Below, piece after piece: positions 28,522-36,547 of a DNA stretch of 64,000 nucleotides. The stretch's first letter is position 1; each line of letters starts with the position of its first letter. The notes under the pieces are model-generated. The model saw only the letters and a list, made by a program, of their open reading frames with translations. It was not told the origin of the DNA and ran no database searches. Source of the DNA: Pseudomonas hamedanensis (GTDB taxonomy: Bacteria > Pseudomonadota > Gammaproteobacteria > Pseudomonadales > Pseudomonadaceae); the NCBI RefSeq assembly GCF_014268595.2, contig NZ_CP077091.1:1138501-1202500 (forward strand). Reading direction: 5' to 3'. Both the position numbers and the translations under genes were made by a program.

Positions 28522-29268
28522 TCAGCGCCCACCGCCCAAATCAACAAACGTCCCCGTCGCATACGACGCCTTGTCCGACAGCAACCAGACAATCGCCTCC
28601 GCCACTTCATCCGGGCGTCCGCCCCGCGCCATGGGGATCGCCGATTCGAGCTTGCTGACCCGGTCCGGATCGCCGCTCAGCGCGTGGAAATCGGTGTAAA
28701 TGTAGCCCGGACGCACCGCGTTGACGCGAATCCCCTCGCCCGCGACTTCCTTGGACAGGCCGATGGTGAAGGTATCGAGCGCGCCTTTGGAGGCGGCGTA
28801 GTCGACGTATTCGTTTGGCGAGCCCAGGCGTGCGGCCACCGATGACACGTTGACGATGCTGCCACCCTGCCCGCCATGTTTGGGCGACATGCGCAGGATC
28901 GCGTGCTTGGCGCAGAGGATCGGTGCCAGGACGTTGGTTTTCATGATTTTGAGAATGCGGAACTCGGACATTTCGTCGACCCGCGATTTGTGTGCGACGG
29001 TGCCCGCGTTGTTCACCAGTGCGGTGACGCGGCCCAGTTCGCTGTCGACGCGGTGAAACATCGCAACCACTTCGTCTTCAATGCTGACGTCGGCGCGCAC
29101 TGCAATGGCCTGGGCGCCCAAGGCGCGAACCTGTTCCAGCACGGCGTGCGCGGCCTGTTCATCGGACTGGTAATTGATGCAGATCCGATAGCCTTGTTCG
29201 GCAGCCAACAGCGCCGTAGCCGCGCCAATCCCGCGCCCGCCACCGGTGATGACAATGACTTTATCCAT
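28522..29268 (-). CDS. SDR-family oxidoreductase
   Basis: A 248-residue classical short-chain dehydrogenase/reductase. Cofactor motif 'TGGGRGIG' at residues 8-15, 'NNAG' in 'TALVNNAGTV', catalytic Ser in 'NVSSVAARLG', and YxxxK in 'YAASKGALD'. The C-terminal 'VAEAIVWLLSDKASYATG' and 'FVDLGGGR' fit the family. Substrate unknown; most similar in style to glucose-1-dehydrogenase/FabG-like SDRs with a 'GG' rather than 'GGR' end. Start at ATG 29268; the longer frame has no ribosome site. A lone gene with no operon partner. Confidence 0.92.
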   Translation of the reverse strand: MDKVIVITGGGRGIGAATALLAAEQGYRICINYQSDEQAAHAVLEQVRALGAQAIAVRADVSIEDEVVAMFHRVDSELGRVTALVNNAGTVAHKSRVDEMSEFRILKIMKTNVLAPILCAKHAILRMSPKHGGQGGSIVNVSSVAARLGSPNEYVDYAASKGALDTFTIGLSKEVAGEGIRVNAVRPGYIYTDFHALSGDPDRVSKLESAIPMARGGRPDEVAEAIVWLLSDKASYATGTFVDLGGGR

Positions 29269-29363
29269 GCTGGCTTTCCCCCACGTGCACACGTAACAGT
29301 CGGGGCAAGAATAACTGCCATTGGCAGGTTTTGCATGGAGTCTGTGGCGCCTGTCAGGACGTC

Positions 29364-29391
29364 TTCGCGAGCGGGCTCGCTCCCACGGGGG
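29364..29391. repeat. Single REP unit
   Basis: 'TTCGCGAGCGGGCTCGCTCC' from 29364, a singlet between the SDR gene and the MHYT-GGDEF-EAL gene, both on the minus strand. Confidence 0.8.
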
Positions 29392-29395
29392 TCTA

Positions 29396-31477
29396 TCAGA
29401 CCACCGCCATGCGCTCCCCGCGCACGATGTCCTGCAAGAAGCGCTCAGCCGGCAGCGGATGCCCAAGCAGGTAGCCCTGTAACGAATCACAGCCCAGTTT
29501 GGTCAGGAAGTCCTGCTGCACACCGGTTTCGACGCCTTCGGCAACGATGCGCAACCCCAGCGCCTGGCCGAGCGCGACAATCGCCGAAACGATCGCCGCA
29601 TCATCACTGTCGTGCTCCAGGTCGCGAACGAAACCGCGGTCGATCTTCAGCTCATTGGCCGGCAGGCGCTTGAGGTACATCAGGCTGGAATAACCGGTGC
29701 CGAAGTCGTCAATCGACAGGTCGACGCCCATGTCCGACAGTTCCTGCAAAACCGTCATGCTCGCATCGGCATCGCTCATGGCGGTGGTTTCGGTGATCTC
29801 CAGGGTCAGGCTGTTCGCCGGCAGGTGGTGCGTGCGCAGCGCCTTGGCAACGCTGCGCACCAGTCCGGCATTACAAAACTGCAACGCCGAGAGGTTTACC
29901 GCAATGCGCCAATCGGTGTAGCCGAGCACGTACCACTCGCGCATCTGCCGACACGCTTCGTTGAGCACCCACTCGCCCATCGGGATGATCAAACCGGTTT
30001 TCTCTGCCAGATCGATAAACGTGTCGGGCATCAGCAAGCCGTGCACGGGATGCTCCCAGCGCAGCAACGCTTCGGCGCCGACCGCGCGACCATTGGCGGC
30101 GTCAAACTTGGGCTGGTAATGCAGGCTGAACTGATTGTGTTCCAGCGCCGCGCGCAAGTCCTGCACCAACTGCAACTGCTTGCGGGCGTTGTTATTCATC
30201 GAGGCGTCGAAAAAGCTGTAGCCGTTCTTGCCGCCGCCCTTGGCGTGGTACATCGCGGCATCGGCGTTCATCAGCAGCTCTTGCGCGCTCTGGCCATTGC
30301 CCGGGTACAGGGCGATGCCGACACTGGCGGAAATCTGCAGGTCGTGTTCAGCAACACGGAACGCCTGGGCGATCAAACCGACCTGCCGCGCCGCCAGACT
30401 CACGGCATCGTCGGGCTCGGTGAGGCGCACCAGCAGGACGAATTCATCGCCGCCGATCCGCGCCAGCGTGTCCTGGCTGCGCAGATCCTCGCGCAGGCGC
30501 ACACCGACCTCGCGCAGCAGTTGGTCGCCCATGTGATGGCCGAAGGCATCGTTGACCGGTTTGAAACCGTCCAGATCGATGAACATCAAGGCGAAACAAC
30601 CGCCCTGCTCGTGAACCTTGTTGATCGCCTGACTGATGCGGTCATCGAGCAGCATGCGGTTGGGCAGGCCGGTGAGGGTGTCGTGCAGGGCCAGTTGCGT
30701 GAGTTCGCGGTTGGCCACCGTCAACGAATGCGCCAAATCAGCGGTGCGTGCTTCGAGGCGAGCGTCGAGGATCGACGTCAGCAAGGCGATGGACAACACC
30801 GCCAGCGTGGTGACCAACACCAGACTGTCGAGCCCGTTGCCTTTCAGGCCATTGACCGTCGCGCCGCAGAAACTGCCATCGGGAAACTGTGCGGCCGCCA
30901 TGCCGGTGTAGTGCATGCCGACAATGGCAATGCCCATGATCACCGCCGCGCCGGCGCGGATCAGGCCTACATACGGCGAATGCTGGCGCAGGCGAAAGGC
31001 GATCCACAACGCGGCCGCCGAAGCACCCACGGCAATCAGCAACGAGGCGCTGAATAACGTCGGGTCGTAGTCGATGCCGGGGGTCATGCGCAGCGCCGCC
31101 ATACCGGTGTAATGCATGGCGCTGATGCCCGCGCCCATGATCAACGCACCGAAGGCCAGTTGCAGCAGCGGCAGTTTTGGCTGGCTGACCAGCCACAAGG
31201 CGAATCCGCAGGACAGCAAGGCGATCAGCAGCGACAGCGCCGTGAGCGCGATGTCGTAACCCAGATCGATCGGCAACTTGAAGGCGAGCATGCCGATAAA
31301 GTGCATCGACCAGACGCCAACCCCCATGGCCAACGCCCCGCCCGCCGTCCAGAAATGCACGGCGCGGCCCTTGGCGGTAGCGATGCGCCCGGTCAGGTCG
31401 AGCGCTGTGTAGGAGGCGAGAATCGCCACGCACAGCGAAATGAAAACCAGGGTGAAGGAGTAGCTGCCGATGAGCAT
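29396..31477 (-). CDS. mucR: MHYT-GGDEF-EAL c-di-GMP protein (MucR-like)
   Basis: A 693-residue inner-membrane diguanylate cyclase/phosphodiesterase. Residues 1-230 hold seven helices of the MHYT sensor domain with repeats 'WSMHFIGMLAF', 'SAMHYTGMAAL' and 'VGMHYTGMAAA', thought to bind copper and sense O2, CO or NO. The GGDEF domain (about 255-425) has the intact 'RIGGDEF' motif; the EAL domain (about 435-690) has 'EALLRW', 'DDFGTGYSS' and 'IVAEGVE', so both activities are possible. The P. aeruginosa counterpart MucR (PA1727) promotes alginate production and biofilm dispersal. I chose ATG 31477 rather than TTG 31498. The gap 31478-31831 holds only repeats. Confidence 0.92.
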   Translation of the reverse strand: MLIGSYSFTLVFISLCVAILASYTALDLTGRIATAKGRAVHFWTAGGALAMGVGVWSMHFIGMLAFKLPIDLGYDIALTALSLLIALLSCGFALWLVSQPKLPLLQLAFGALIMGAGISAMHYTGMAALRMTPGIDYDPTLFSASLLIAVGASAAALWIAFRLRQHSPYVGLIRAGAAVIMGIAIVGMHYTGMAAAQFPDGSFCGATVNGLKGNGLDSLVLVTTLAVLSIALLTSILDARLEARTADLAHSLTVANRELTQLALHDTLTGLPNRMLLDDRISQAINKVHEQGGCFALMFIDLDGFKPVNDAFGHHMGDQLLREVGVRLREDLRSQDTLARIGGDEFVLLVRLTEPDDAVSLAARQVGLIAQAFRVAEHDLQISASVGIALYPGNGQSAQELLMNADAAMYHAKGGGKNGYSFFDASMNNNARKQLQLVQDLRAALEHNQFSLHYQPKFDAANGRAVGAEALLRWEHPVHGLLMPDTFIDLAEKTGLIIPMGEWVLNEACRQMREWYVLGYTDWRIAVNLSALQFCNAGLVRSVAKALRTHHLPANSLTLEITETTAMSDADASMTVLQELSDMGVDLSIDDFGTGYSSLMYLKRLPANELKIDRGFVRDLEHDSDDAAIVSAIVALGQALGLRIVAEGVETGVQQDFLTKLGCDSLQGYLLGHPLPAERFLQDIVRGERMAVV

Positions 31478-31677
31478 GGGGATTCTCGTGCCGACCAAGA
31501 CCGTATTGCATCCATTCTCGGTCAGGAAAATCCGGCGATTGTACTGATTGCGCGGAAGAACGCACTGACAAAGTAATCATTTTGCCATCAGGCCGATGAA
31601 ACGCTTGTTCGATCGTCCTACAACGCTCAGGAATGGACTTAACCAGACCCGCTGCCGACAACTCTGGCCGTGTTGAT

Positions 31678-31788
31678 GATCGTTCCCACGCTCTGCGTGG
31701 GAATGCAGCCCGGGACGCTCCGCGTCCCTTTCAGAGCCGAACGCGGAGCGTCCGTTGAGGCATTCCCACGCAGAGCGTGGGAACGATC
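31678..31788. repeat. Nested-palindrome repeat element, copy 2
   Basis: Outer arms GATCGTTCCCACGCTCTGCG... (31678 on) and ...CGCAGAGCGTGGGAACGATC (to 31788) are perfectly complementary over about 27 nt. Each arm also folds on itself, with an inner hairpin GGGACGCTCCGCGTCCC. Closely similar to 23697-23804. It lies in the gap between opmB and the MHYT gene (both minus). Confidence 0.88.
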
Positions 31789-31802
31789 ACTGGGAGCGAC
31801 GC

Positions 31803-31830
31803 TATCGCGAGCAGGCTCACGCCCACAAGG
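31803..31830. repeat. Single REP unit after opmB
   Basis: 'TATCGCGAGCAGGCTCACGC' directly next to the opmB stop codon (31832-31834); may serve as the 3' end of the mux transcript. Confidence 0.75.
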
Positions 31831-31831
31831 C

Positions 31832-33301
31832 TCAGCGCTTGTCGCTGACATCCAGTTGGCCGTCCCAGCCACCGCCCAGCGCGGCGATCAGTTGCACGCT
31901 GGCAATCAGGCGGTTTTGCAGAATGTTCAAAACACTGCGCTCATTGCTCAACGCCGTCGCCTGCACCACCACTACGTCAATATAGGCAATCAGTCCGGCC
32001 TTGTACTGGTTCTCCGTCAGGCGCAGGGAATCGCGCGCGGCATCCAGCGCTTCCTGGCGCACGGCCGCTTCGTCGGCATACACTTTCAGCTGCACCAGGT
32101 AGTTTTCCACTTCGCGGAAACCGTCGAGCACGGTCTGGCGGTATTTGGCGACGGTCTGGTCGTAGGCCGCTTCAGTGCGATCAACCTCGGCCGAACGAAT
32201 GCCGCCGTCGAACAGCGGCAACGACAGCTGCGGGCCAACCGACCAGAAACGGTTCGGCAGGCTGATCAGGTTGTTCGATGTACTGCTGCTGTAGCCCCCG
32301 CTCAGACTCAGGGTCAGATCCGGATAATAGGCGGCTTTCGCCACGCCGATGTTGGCGTTGGCGGCGATCACCGAGCGCTCGGCGGAGGCGATGTCCGGAC
32401 GCCGCTCAAGCAACTGCGAAGGCAGGCTCAGCGGCACTTGCGGCAAGTTCGGGATGGTCTGGCTTTCGGCAATGCTGAAGTTCGCCGGCGCTTCGCCGGT
32501 CAGCACGGCGATAGCGTTTTCAAATTGCGCGCGCTGCCAGATCAGATCGACCAGATCGGCCTGAGTACTTTTTAACTGGGTCTGCGCCTGCGCCACCGCG
32601 TCACGCCCGGAAACCCCGGCGCGGTATTGGTTCTCGGTCATTCTCAGCGAGCGTTCGTAAGCGGCAACGGTGGCCTCGAGCAACCGTTTCTGCTGATCGA
32701 TCACACGCAGTTGCAGGTAGTTCTGCACCAGTTCCGACTGTTGGCTCAGGCGCATGGCCGCCAGGTCGGCAAAACTCGCTTGGGCACTGGCTTCGTCCGC
32801 CTCCAGGCCTCGGCGCAGCTTGCCCCATACATCGGCCTCCCAACTCACGCCCAGTTGCGCGTTGTAGGTGTCACGAATCCCGCTGGAAGAACTGCTCAGG
32901 CTCGAACTGCTGCTGCCGGTGCCCTGACTGGAGCGGGTCTTGCCCAGGCTCAGGTCGACACTGGGATAAAACGCCCCGCGTGCGCTGCGCACCAACGCCT
33001 GAGCTTGGCGATACTGGGCTTCGGATTGCGCCACCGTCTGGTTGGAACTGTTGAGTTTCTCGATCAAAACATTGAGCTGCTGATCGCCGTACAACTCCCA
33101 CCAGGCCCCGCGGGCCAGCGAATCGCTCGGGTTGGCCTGGCGCCAGCCTTCGGCTTCCTTGTACTGAGCGATTTCAGCGGTCTGCGGACGCTGGTAATCG
33201 GGGCCGACAGCACAGGCACTGAGCATCGCCACGCACAGCGACAGGCTCAACAGCCGCGAACCGCGAACAGTGGCCAGATTGAAAAGCGAACGGTCAGTCA
33301 T
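31832..33301 (-). CDS. opmB: Outer-membrane efflux lipoprotein OpmB (TolC/NodT family)
   Basis: The outer-membrane channel of the MuxABC tripartite efflux pump, 489 residues. A lipoprotein signal peptide ends at the lipobox 'LSACAVGPDYQRP' (Cys near residue 30), the classic start of OprM-type factors. Two repeats of the outer-membrane efflux domain follow, with 'PNRFWSVGPQLSLPLFDGG' in the second half. The ATG overlaps the muxC stop (ATGA at 33298-33301), so the two are coupled. Last gene of muxA-muxB-muxC-opmB. Confidence 0.93.
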   Translation of the reverse strand: MTDRSLFNLATVRGSRLLSLSLCVAMLSACAVGPDYQRPQTAEIAQYKEAEGWRQANPSDSLARGAWWELYGDQQLNVLIEKLNSSNQTVAQSEAQYRQAQALVRSARGAFYPSVDLSLGKTRSSQGTGSSSSSLSSSSSGIRDTYNAQLGVSWEADVWGKLRRGLEADEASAQASFADLAAMRLSQQSELVQNYLQLRVIDQQKRLLEATVAAYERSLRMTENQYRAGVSGRDAVAQAQTQLKSTQADLVDLIWQRAQFENAIAVLTGEAPANFSIAESQTIPNLPQVPLSLPSQLLERRPDIASAERSVIAANANIGVAKAAYYPDLTLSLSGGYSSSTSNNLISLPNRFWSVGPQLSLPLFDGGIRSAEVDRTEAAYDQTVAKYRQTVLDGFREVENYLVQLKVYADEAAVRQEALDAARDSLRLTENQYKAGLIAYIDVVVVQATALSNERSVLNILQNRLIASVQLIAALGGGWDGQLDVSDKR

Positions 33302-36300
33302 AGCGGAGTTTCCAGAGCGGCGTCAGTGCGCACGCCACGCCAATGGTTGAAGCGATGGCGCAGCTTGTCGAGATAGAGGTAAACCACAGGTGTGGTGTAA
33401 AGGGTCAGGACCTGGCTGAAGACCAGACCGCCAATGATGGTCAGCCCCAGCGGCTGGCGCATTTCCGCGCCCTCGGCCCGGCCGAGCAGCAGCGGCAAGG
33501 CGCCGAGGATCGCCGCCAGCGTGGTCATCAGGATCGGCCGCAAACGTTGCAGGCACGCGCTGCGGATCGACTCCAGTGGCGACAGGCCCTGATGGCGCTC
33601 CAGTTGCAGCGCGAGGTCAATCATCAGAATGGCGTTTTTCTTCACCACGCCGATCAGCAGGAACAGCCCGAGCAGGGAAATCAGGCTGAATTCGCCACCC
33701 AGCGCATAGATCGACAGCAACGCACCGACCCCGGCCGACGGCAGCGTCGACAGGATGGTCAGTGGGTGGATGTAGCTTTCGTACAGCACGCCGAGCACAA
33801 GGTACACCGCGAGCAGCGCGCCGAGGATCATGAACGGCTGGCTCTTCTGCGTCGCGGCGAAGGCATCAGCCGTACCGGCCATTTTCGCAATGACATCTTC
33901 CGGCAGCCCGACCTTGGCAATCGCCCGCTCGATGGCGGCACTGCCCTGCTCCACCGTCACGCCTTCGGCCATGTCGAAGGCAATCGACTCGGACGCGAAC
34001 TGGCCTTCGTGGCTGACCCGGTCGTCTTCCAGGCTGTTTTCGTAATGAGCGAACGTCGACAACGGCACCCGCGCACCGTCAGCGGTAATGACCTGCACCT
34101 GCTTGAGTGTCACCGGGTCCTGAGCGTATTTCGGATTGACCTCCATCACCACCTGATACTGGTTGAGGCTGTCGTAGATCGTCGAAATCTGCCGCTGACT
34201 GTAGGCGTTGTTCAGCACCGCCGTGACCATGTCCATGTCTACGCCCAGGCGTTTGGCCTGGTCGCGGTCGACAATCAGCGTCACCTGCTGCGCGCCGGCG
34301 CCTTCGCGGGCATCGATGGCAGTCAGTTCGGGCAAGGCGCGCAATGCCGTGACCACTTTCGGATACCACTTGCGCAACTCACCGAGATCGCCGCTTTGCA
34401 GGATGTAGCTGTACTGCGACGAGGTCTGCTCGCGCCCGCCGCCAAACTGCAGGTCCTGGTCGGCCATCAGCATCAACTGCGCGCCGGGGACCTTGGGCAT
34501 TTCCTTGCGCAGGCGTTCAATGACTTTCTGCGCAGACAACTGGCGTTCCTTGATCGGTTTCAGGCGCACGATCATGAAGGCGTTGTTAGTGCCGTTGCCG
34601 CCCCCGATGAAGCCGGCGACGCTCTCCACCGCCTCATCCTTGAGCACGGCGCGGCGGAAAATTTCCATTTTCGGCTGCATGACGCTGAACGACAGACCGT
34701 CGTCGCCGCGCACAAAACCGATCAACTGTCCGGTGTCCTGCTGGGGCATGAAGGTTTTCGGCACCACCACATACAGCGCGACGTTGACGCCGACCGTGAT
34801 CAATAGACTGAGCAGCGTCAAGCGGCGGTGGCGCAAGACCCAATCGAGGCTCACGGCGTATTTGCCGACCATCCAGTCGTTGGTGCGCCGGCTCCAGCGT
34901 TGCAGGCGGTTTTCCTGCCCCGGCGTGTGTGGCTTGAGCCAACGGGCGCAGAGCATCGGCGTCAACGTCAGGGACACCACCAGCGACACGACAATCGCCG
35001 CGGCCAGGGTGATGGAGAACTCGCGGAACAGACTTTCGACAATGCCACCCATGAACAGGATCGACAGAAATACTGCCACCAGCGACACGTTCATCGACAG
35101 CAAGGTAAAACCGACTTCCTTGGCGCCGAGATACGCGGCCTGCATCGGTTTGACGCCCTCGTCGATGTGCCGGGAAATGTTCTCCAGCACAACAATGGCG
35201 TCGTCCACCACCAAGCCGGTGGCGAGAATCAACGCCATCAGCGACAGGTTGTTCAGCGAAAAACCGTAGAGGTACATCACCGCAAAGGTGCCGACCAGCG
35301 ACACCGGCACCGCCAGCGTCGGAATCAGCGAGGCGCGGAAATTGCCGAGGAACAGAAACACCACCAGCACCACCAGGACGACGGCGATCAGCAGGGTCAT
35401 TTCCGCTTCGTGCAATGTGGCCTTGATTACTGGCGAGCGGTCCATCGCCAGGTTCAGCTTGACGCTGGCCGGCAGCACCGCTTGCAGGGCCGGCAACTGC
35501 GCCTTGATCTCGTTGACCGTCTCGATGATATTGGCGCCAGCCTGCCGGTTGATCACCAGCAGCACCGCTGCGTCATCGTTGAAGAAACCGCTGTTGTAGC
35601 GGTCTTCGACGCCGTCGCTGACCTTCGCCACGTCTTTGAGGCGCAGTGCAGCGCCGTCGGCGTAGTGGATGATCAGCGATTCGTAATCCTTGGCTTTTTC
35701 CAGTTGGTCGTTGGCCTGGATCTGCCACAGCCGCTGCGCGTCTTCCACCGAACCCTTGGGCCGGCGCACGTTGGCGTCGGCGATGGTCTTGCGCACATCA
35801 TCGAGGGCGACACCGTACTGGTTGAGTGCCTGCGGTTCGAGTTCGATGCGCACCGCCGGCAGCGAACTGCCGCCGATCTGCACTTCACCGACGCCCTGCA
35901 CCTGGGACAGGCTCTGCGACAAAATAGTCGAGGCCAGATCATACAACTGGCCTTTTTCCAGCACGTCCGAGGTCAGCGACAGCACCATGATCGGCGCCTG
36001 CGACGGATTGACCTTTTTGTAGGTGGGCATGCTGCGCATCCCGCTCGGCAGCAAATTGCGCGAGGCGTTGATCGCCGCCTGCACTTCCCGCGCCGCACCG
36101 TTGATGTCGCGGTCGAGGTCGAACTGCAAAATCACCCGCGTCGAGCCCTGACTGGAGCGACTGCTCATGGTGTTGACGCCGGCAATCGCGCCGAACGAGC
36201 GCTCCAGCGGCGTCGCCACCGTCGAGGCCATGACCTCAGGGCTGGCACCGGGCAGGCTGGCCTGCACAACGATGACCGGGAAGTCCATCTGTGGCAACGG

Positions 36301-36405
36301 TGAGACTGGCAGCAGCCCGAAGCTGACACCGCCCAGCAGCATGATTGCCAGGGACAGCAGCATGGTTGCCACGGGGCGTTTGATGAATGGGCCGGAGAGG
36401 TTCAT
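33298..36405 (-). CDS. muxC: RND efflux permease MuxC
   Basis: One of two different RND proton antiporters in the MdtBC/MuxBC heteromultimer, 1035 residues. 12 helices, with large periplasmic loops after TM1 and TM7. Typical HAE1 stretches: 'PVSPLPQMDFPVIVVQASLPG', 'GLVVDDAIVVLENISRHIDEG' in TM4 with the proton-relay Asp pair, and 'GVVKKNAILMIDLALQLER' in TM10-11. Known substrates of MuxABC-OpmB in P. aeruginosa include novobiocin, aztreonam, macrolides and tetracycline. A REPIN of about 100 bp separates it from muxB. Confidence 0.93.
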   Translation of the reverse strand: MNLSGPFIKRPVATMLLSLAIMLLGGVSFGLLPVSPLPQMDFPVIVVQASLPGASPEVMASTVATPLERSFGAIAGVNTMSSRSSQGSTRVILQFDLDRDINGAAREVQAAINASRNLLPSGMRSMPTYKKVNPSQAPIMVLSLTSDVLEKGQLYDLASTILSQSLSQVQGVGEVQIGGSSLPAVRIELEPQALNQYGVALDDVRKTIADANVRRPKGSVEDAQRLWQIQANDQLEKAKDYESLIIHYADGAALRLKDVAKVSDGVEDRYNSGFFNDDAAVLLVINRQAGANIIETVNEIKAQLPALQAVLPASVKLNLAMDRSPVIKATLHEAEMTLLIAVVLVVLVVFLFLGNFRASLIPTLAVPVSLVGTFAVMYLYGFSLNNLSLMALILATGLVVDDAIVVLENISRHIDEGVKPMQAAYLGAKEVGFTLLSMNVSLVAVFLSILFMGGIVESLFREFSITLAAAIVVSLVVSLTLTPMLCARWLKPHTPGQENRLQRWSRRTNDWMVGKYAVSLDWVLRHRRLTLLSLLITVGVNVALYVVVPKTFMPQQDTGQLIGFVRGDDGLSFSVMQPKMEIFRRAVLKDEAVESVAGFIGGGNGTNNAFMIVRLKPIKERQLSAQKVIERLRKEMPKVPGAQLMLMADQDLQFGGGREQTSSQYSYILQSGDLGELRKWYPKVVTALRALPELTAIDAREGAGAQQVTLIVDRDQAKRLGVDMDMVTAVLNNAYSQRQISTIYDSLNQYQVVMEVNPKYAQDPVTLKQVQVITADGARVPLSTFAHYENSLEDDRVSHEGQFASESIAFDMAEGVTVEQGSAAIERAIAKVGLPEDVIAKMAGTADAFAATQKSQPFMILGALLAVYLVLGVLYESYIHPLTILSTLPSAGVGALLSIYALGGEFSLISLLGLFLLIGVVKKNAILMIDLALQLERHQGLSPLESIRSACLQRLRPILMTTLAAILGALPLLLGRAEGAEMRQPLGLTIIGGLVFSQVLTLYTTPVVYLYLDKLRHRFNHWRGVRTDAALETPL

Positions 36406-36433
36406 TGAACACGATCCCCAGCGTCACGCCGAA

Positions 36434-36533
36434 CCCCTGTAGGAGTGAGCCTGCTCGCGATAGCGGTGTGTCTGTTTACATTAATGGTGCTGGTGCCGGC
36501 CTCATCGCGAGCAGGCTCACTCCTACAGGGGTT
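36434..36533. repeat. REPIN between muxB and muxC
   Basis: 'CCCCTGTAGGAGTGAGCCTG' from 36434 and the complementary 'CAGGCTCACTCCTACAGGGG' ending at 36532. It sits in the only sizeable gap (36406-36547) inside the mux operon, between two subunits expected in a fixed ratio. Confidence 0.9.
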
Positions 36534-36547
36534 GTGCGTTCCGACAG

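Noticed and set aside
31478..31498. N-terminal extension of the MHYT-GGDEF-EAL protein starting at TTG 31498
   Set aside because: Rare start codon without a clear Shine-Dalgarno; ATG 31477 opens directly before the first membrane helix.
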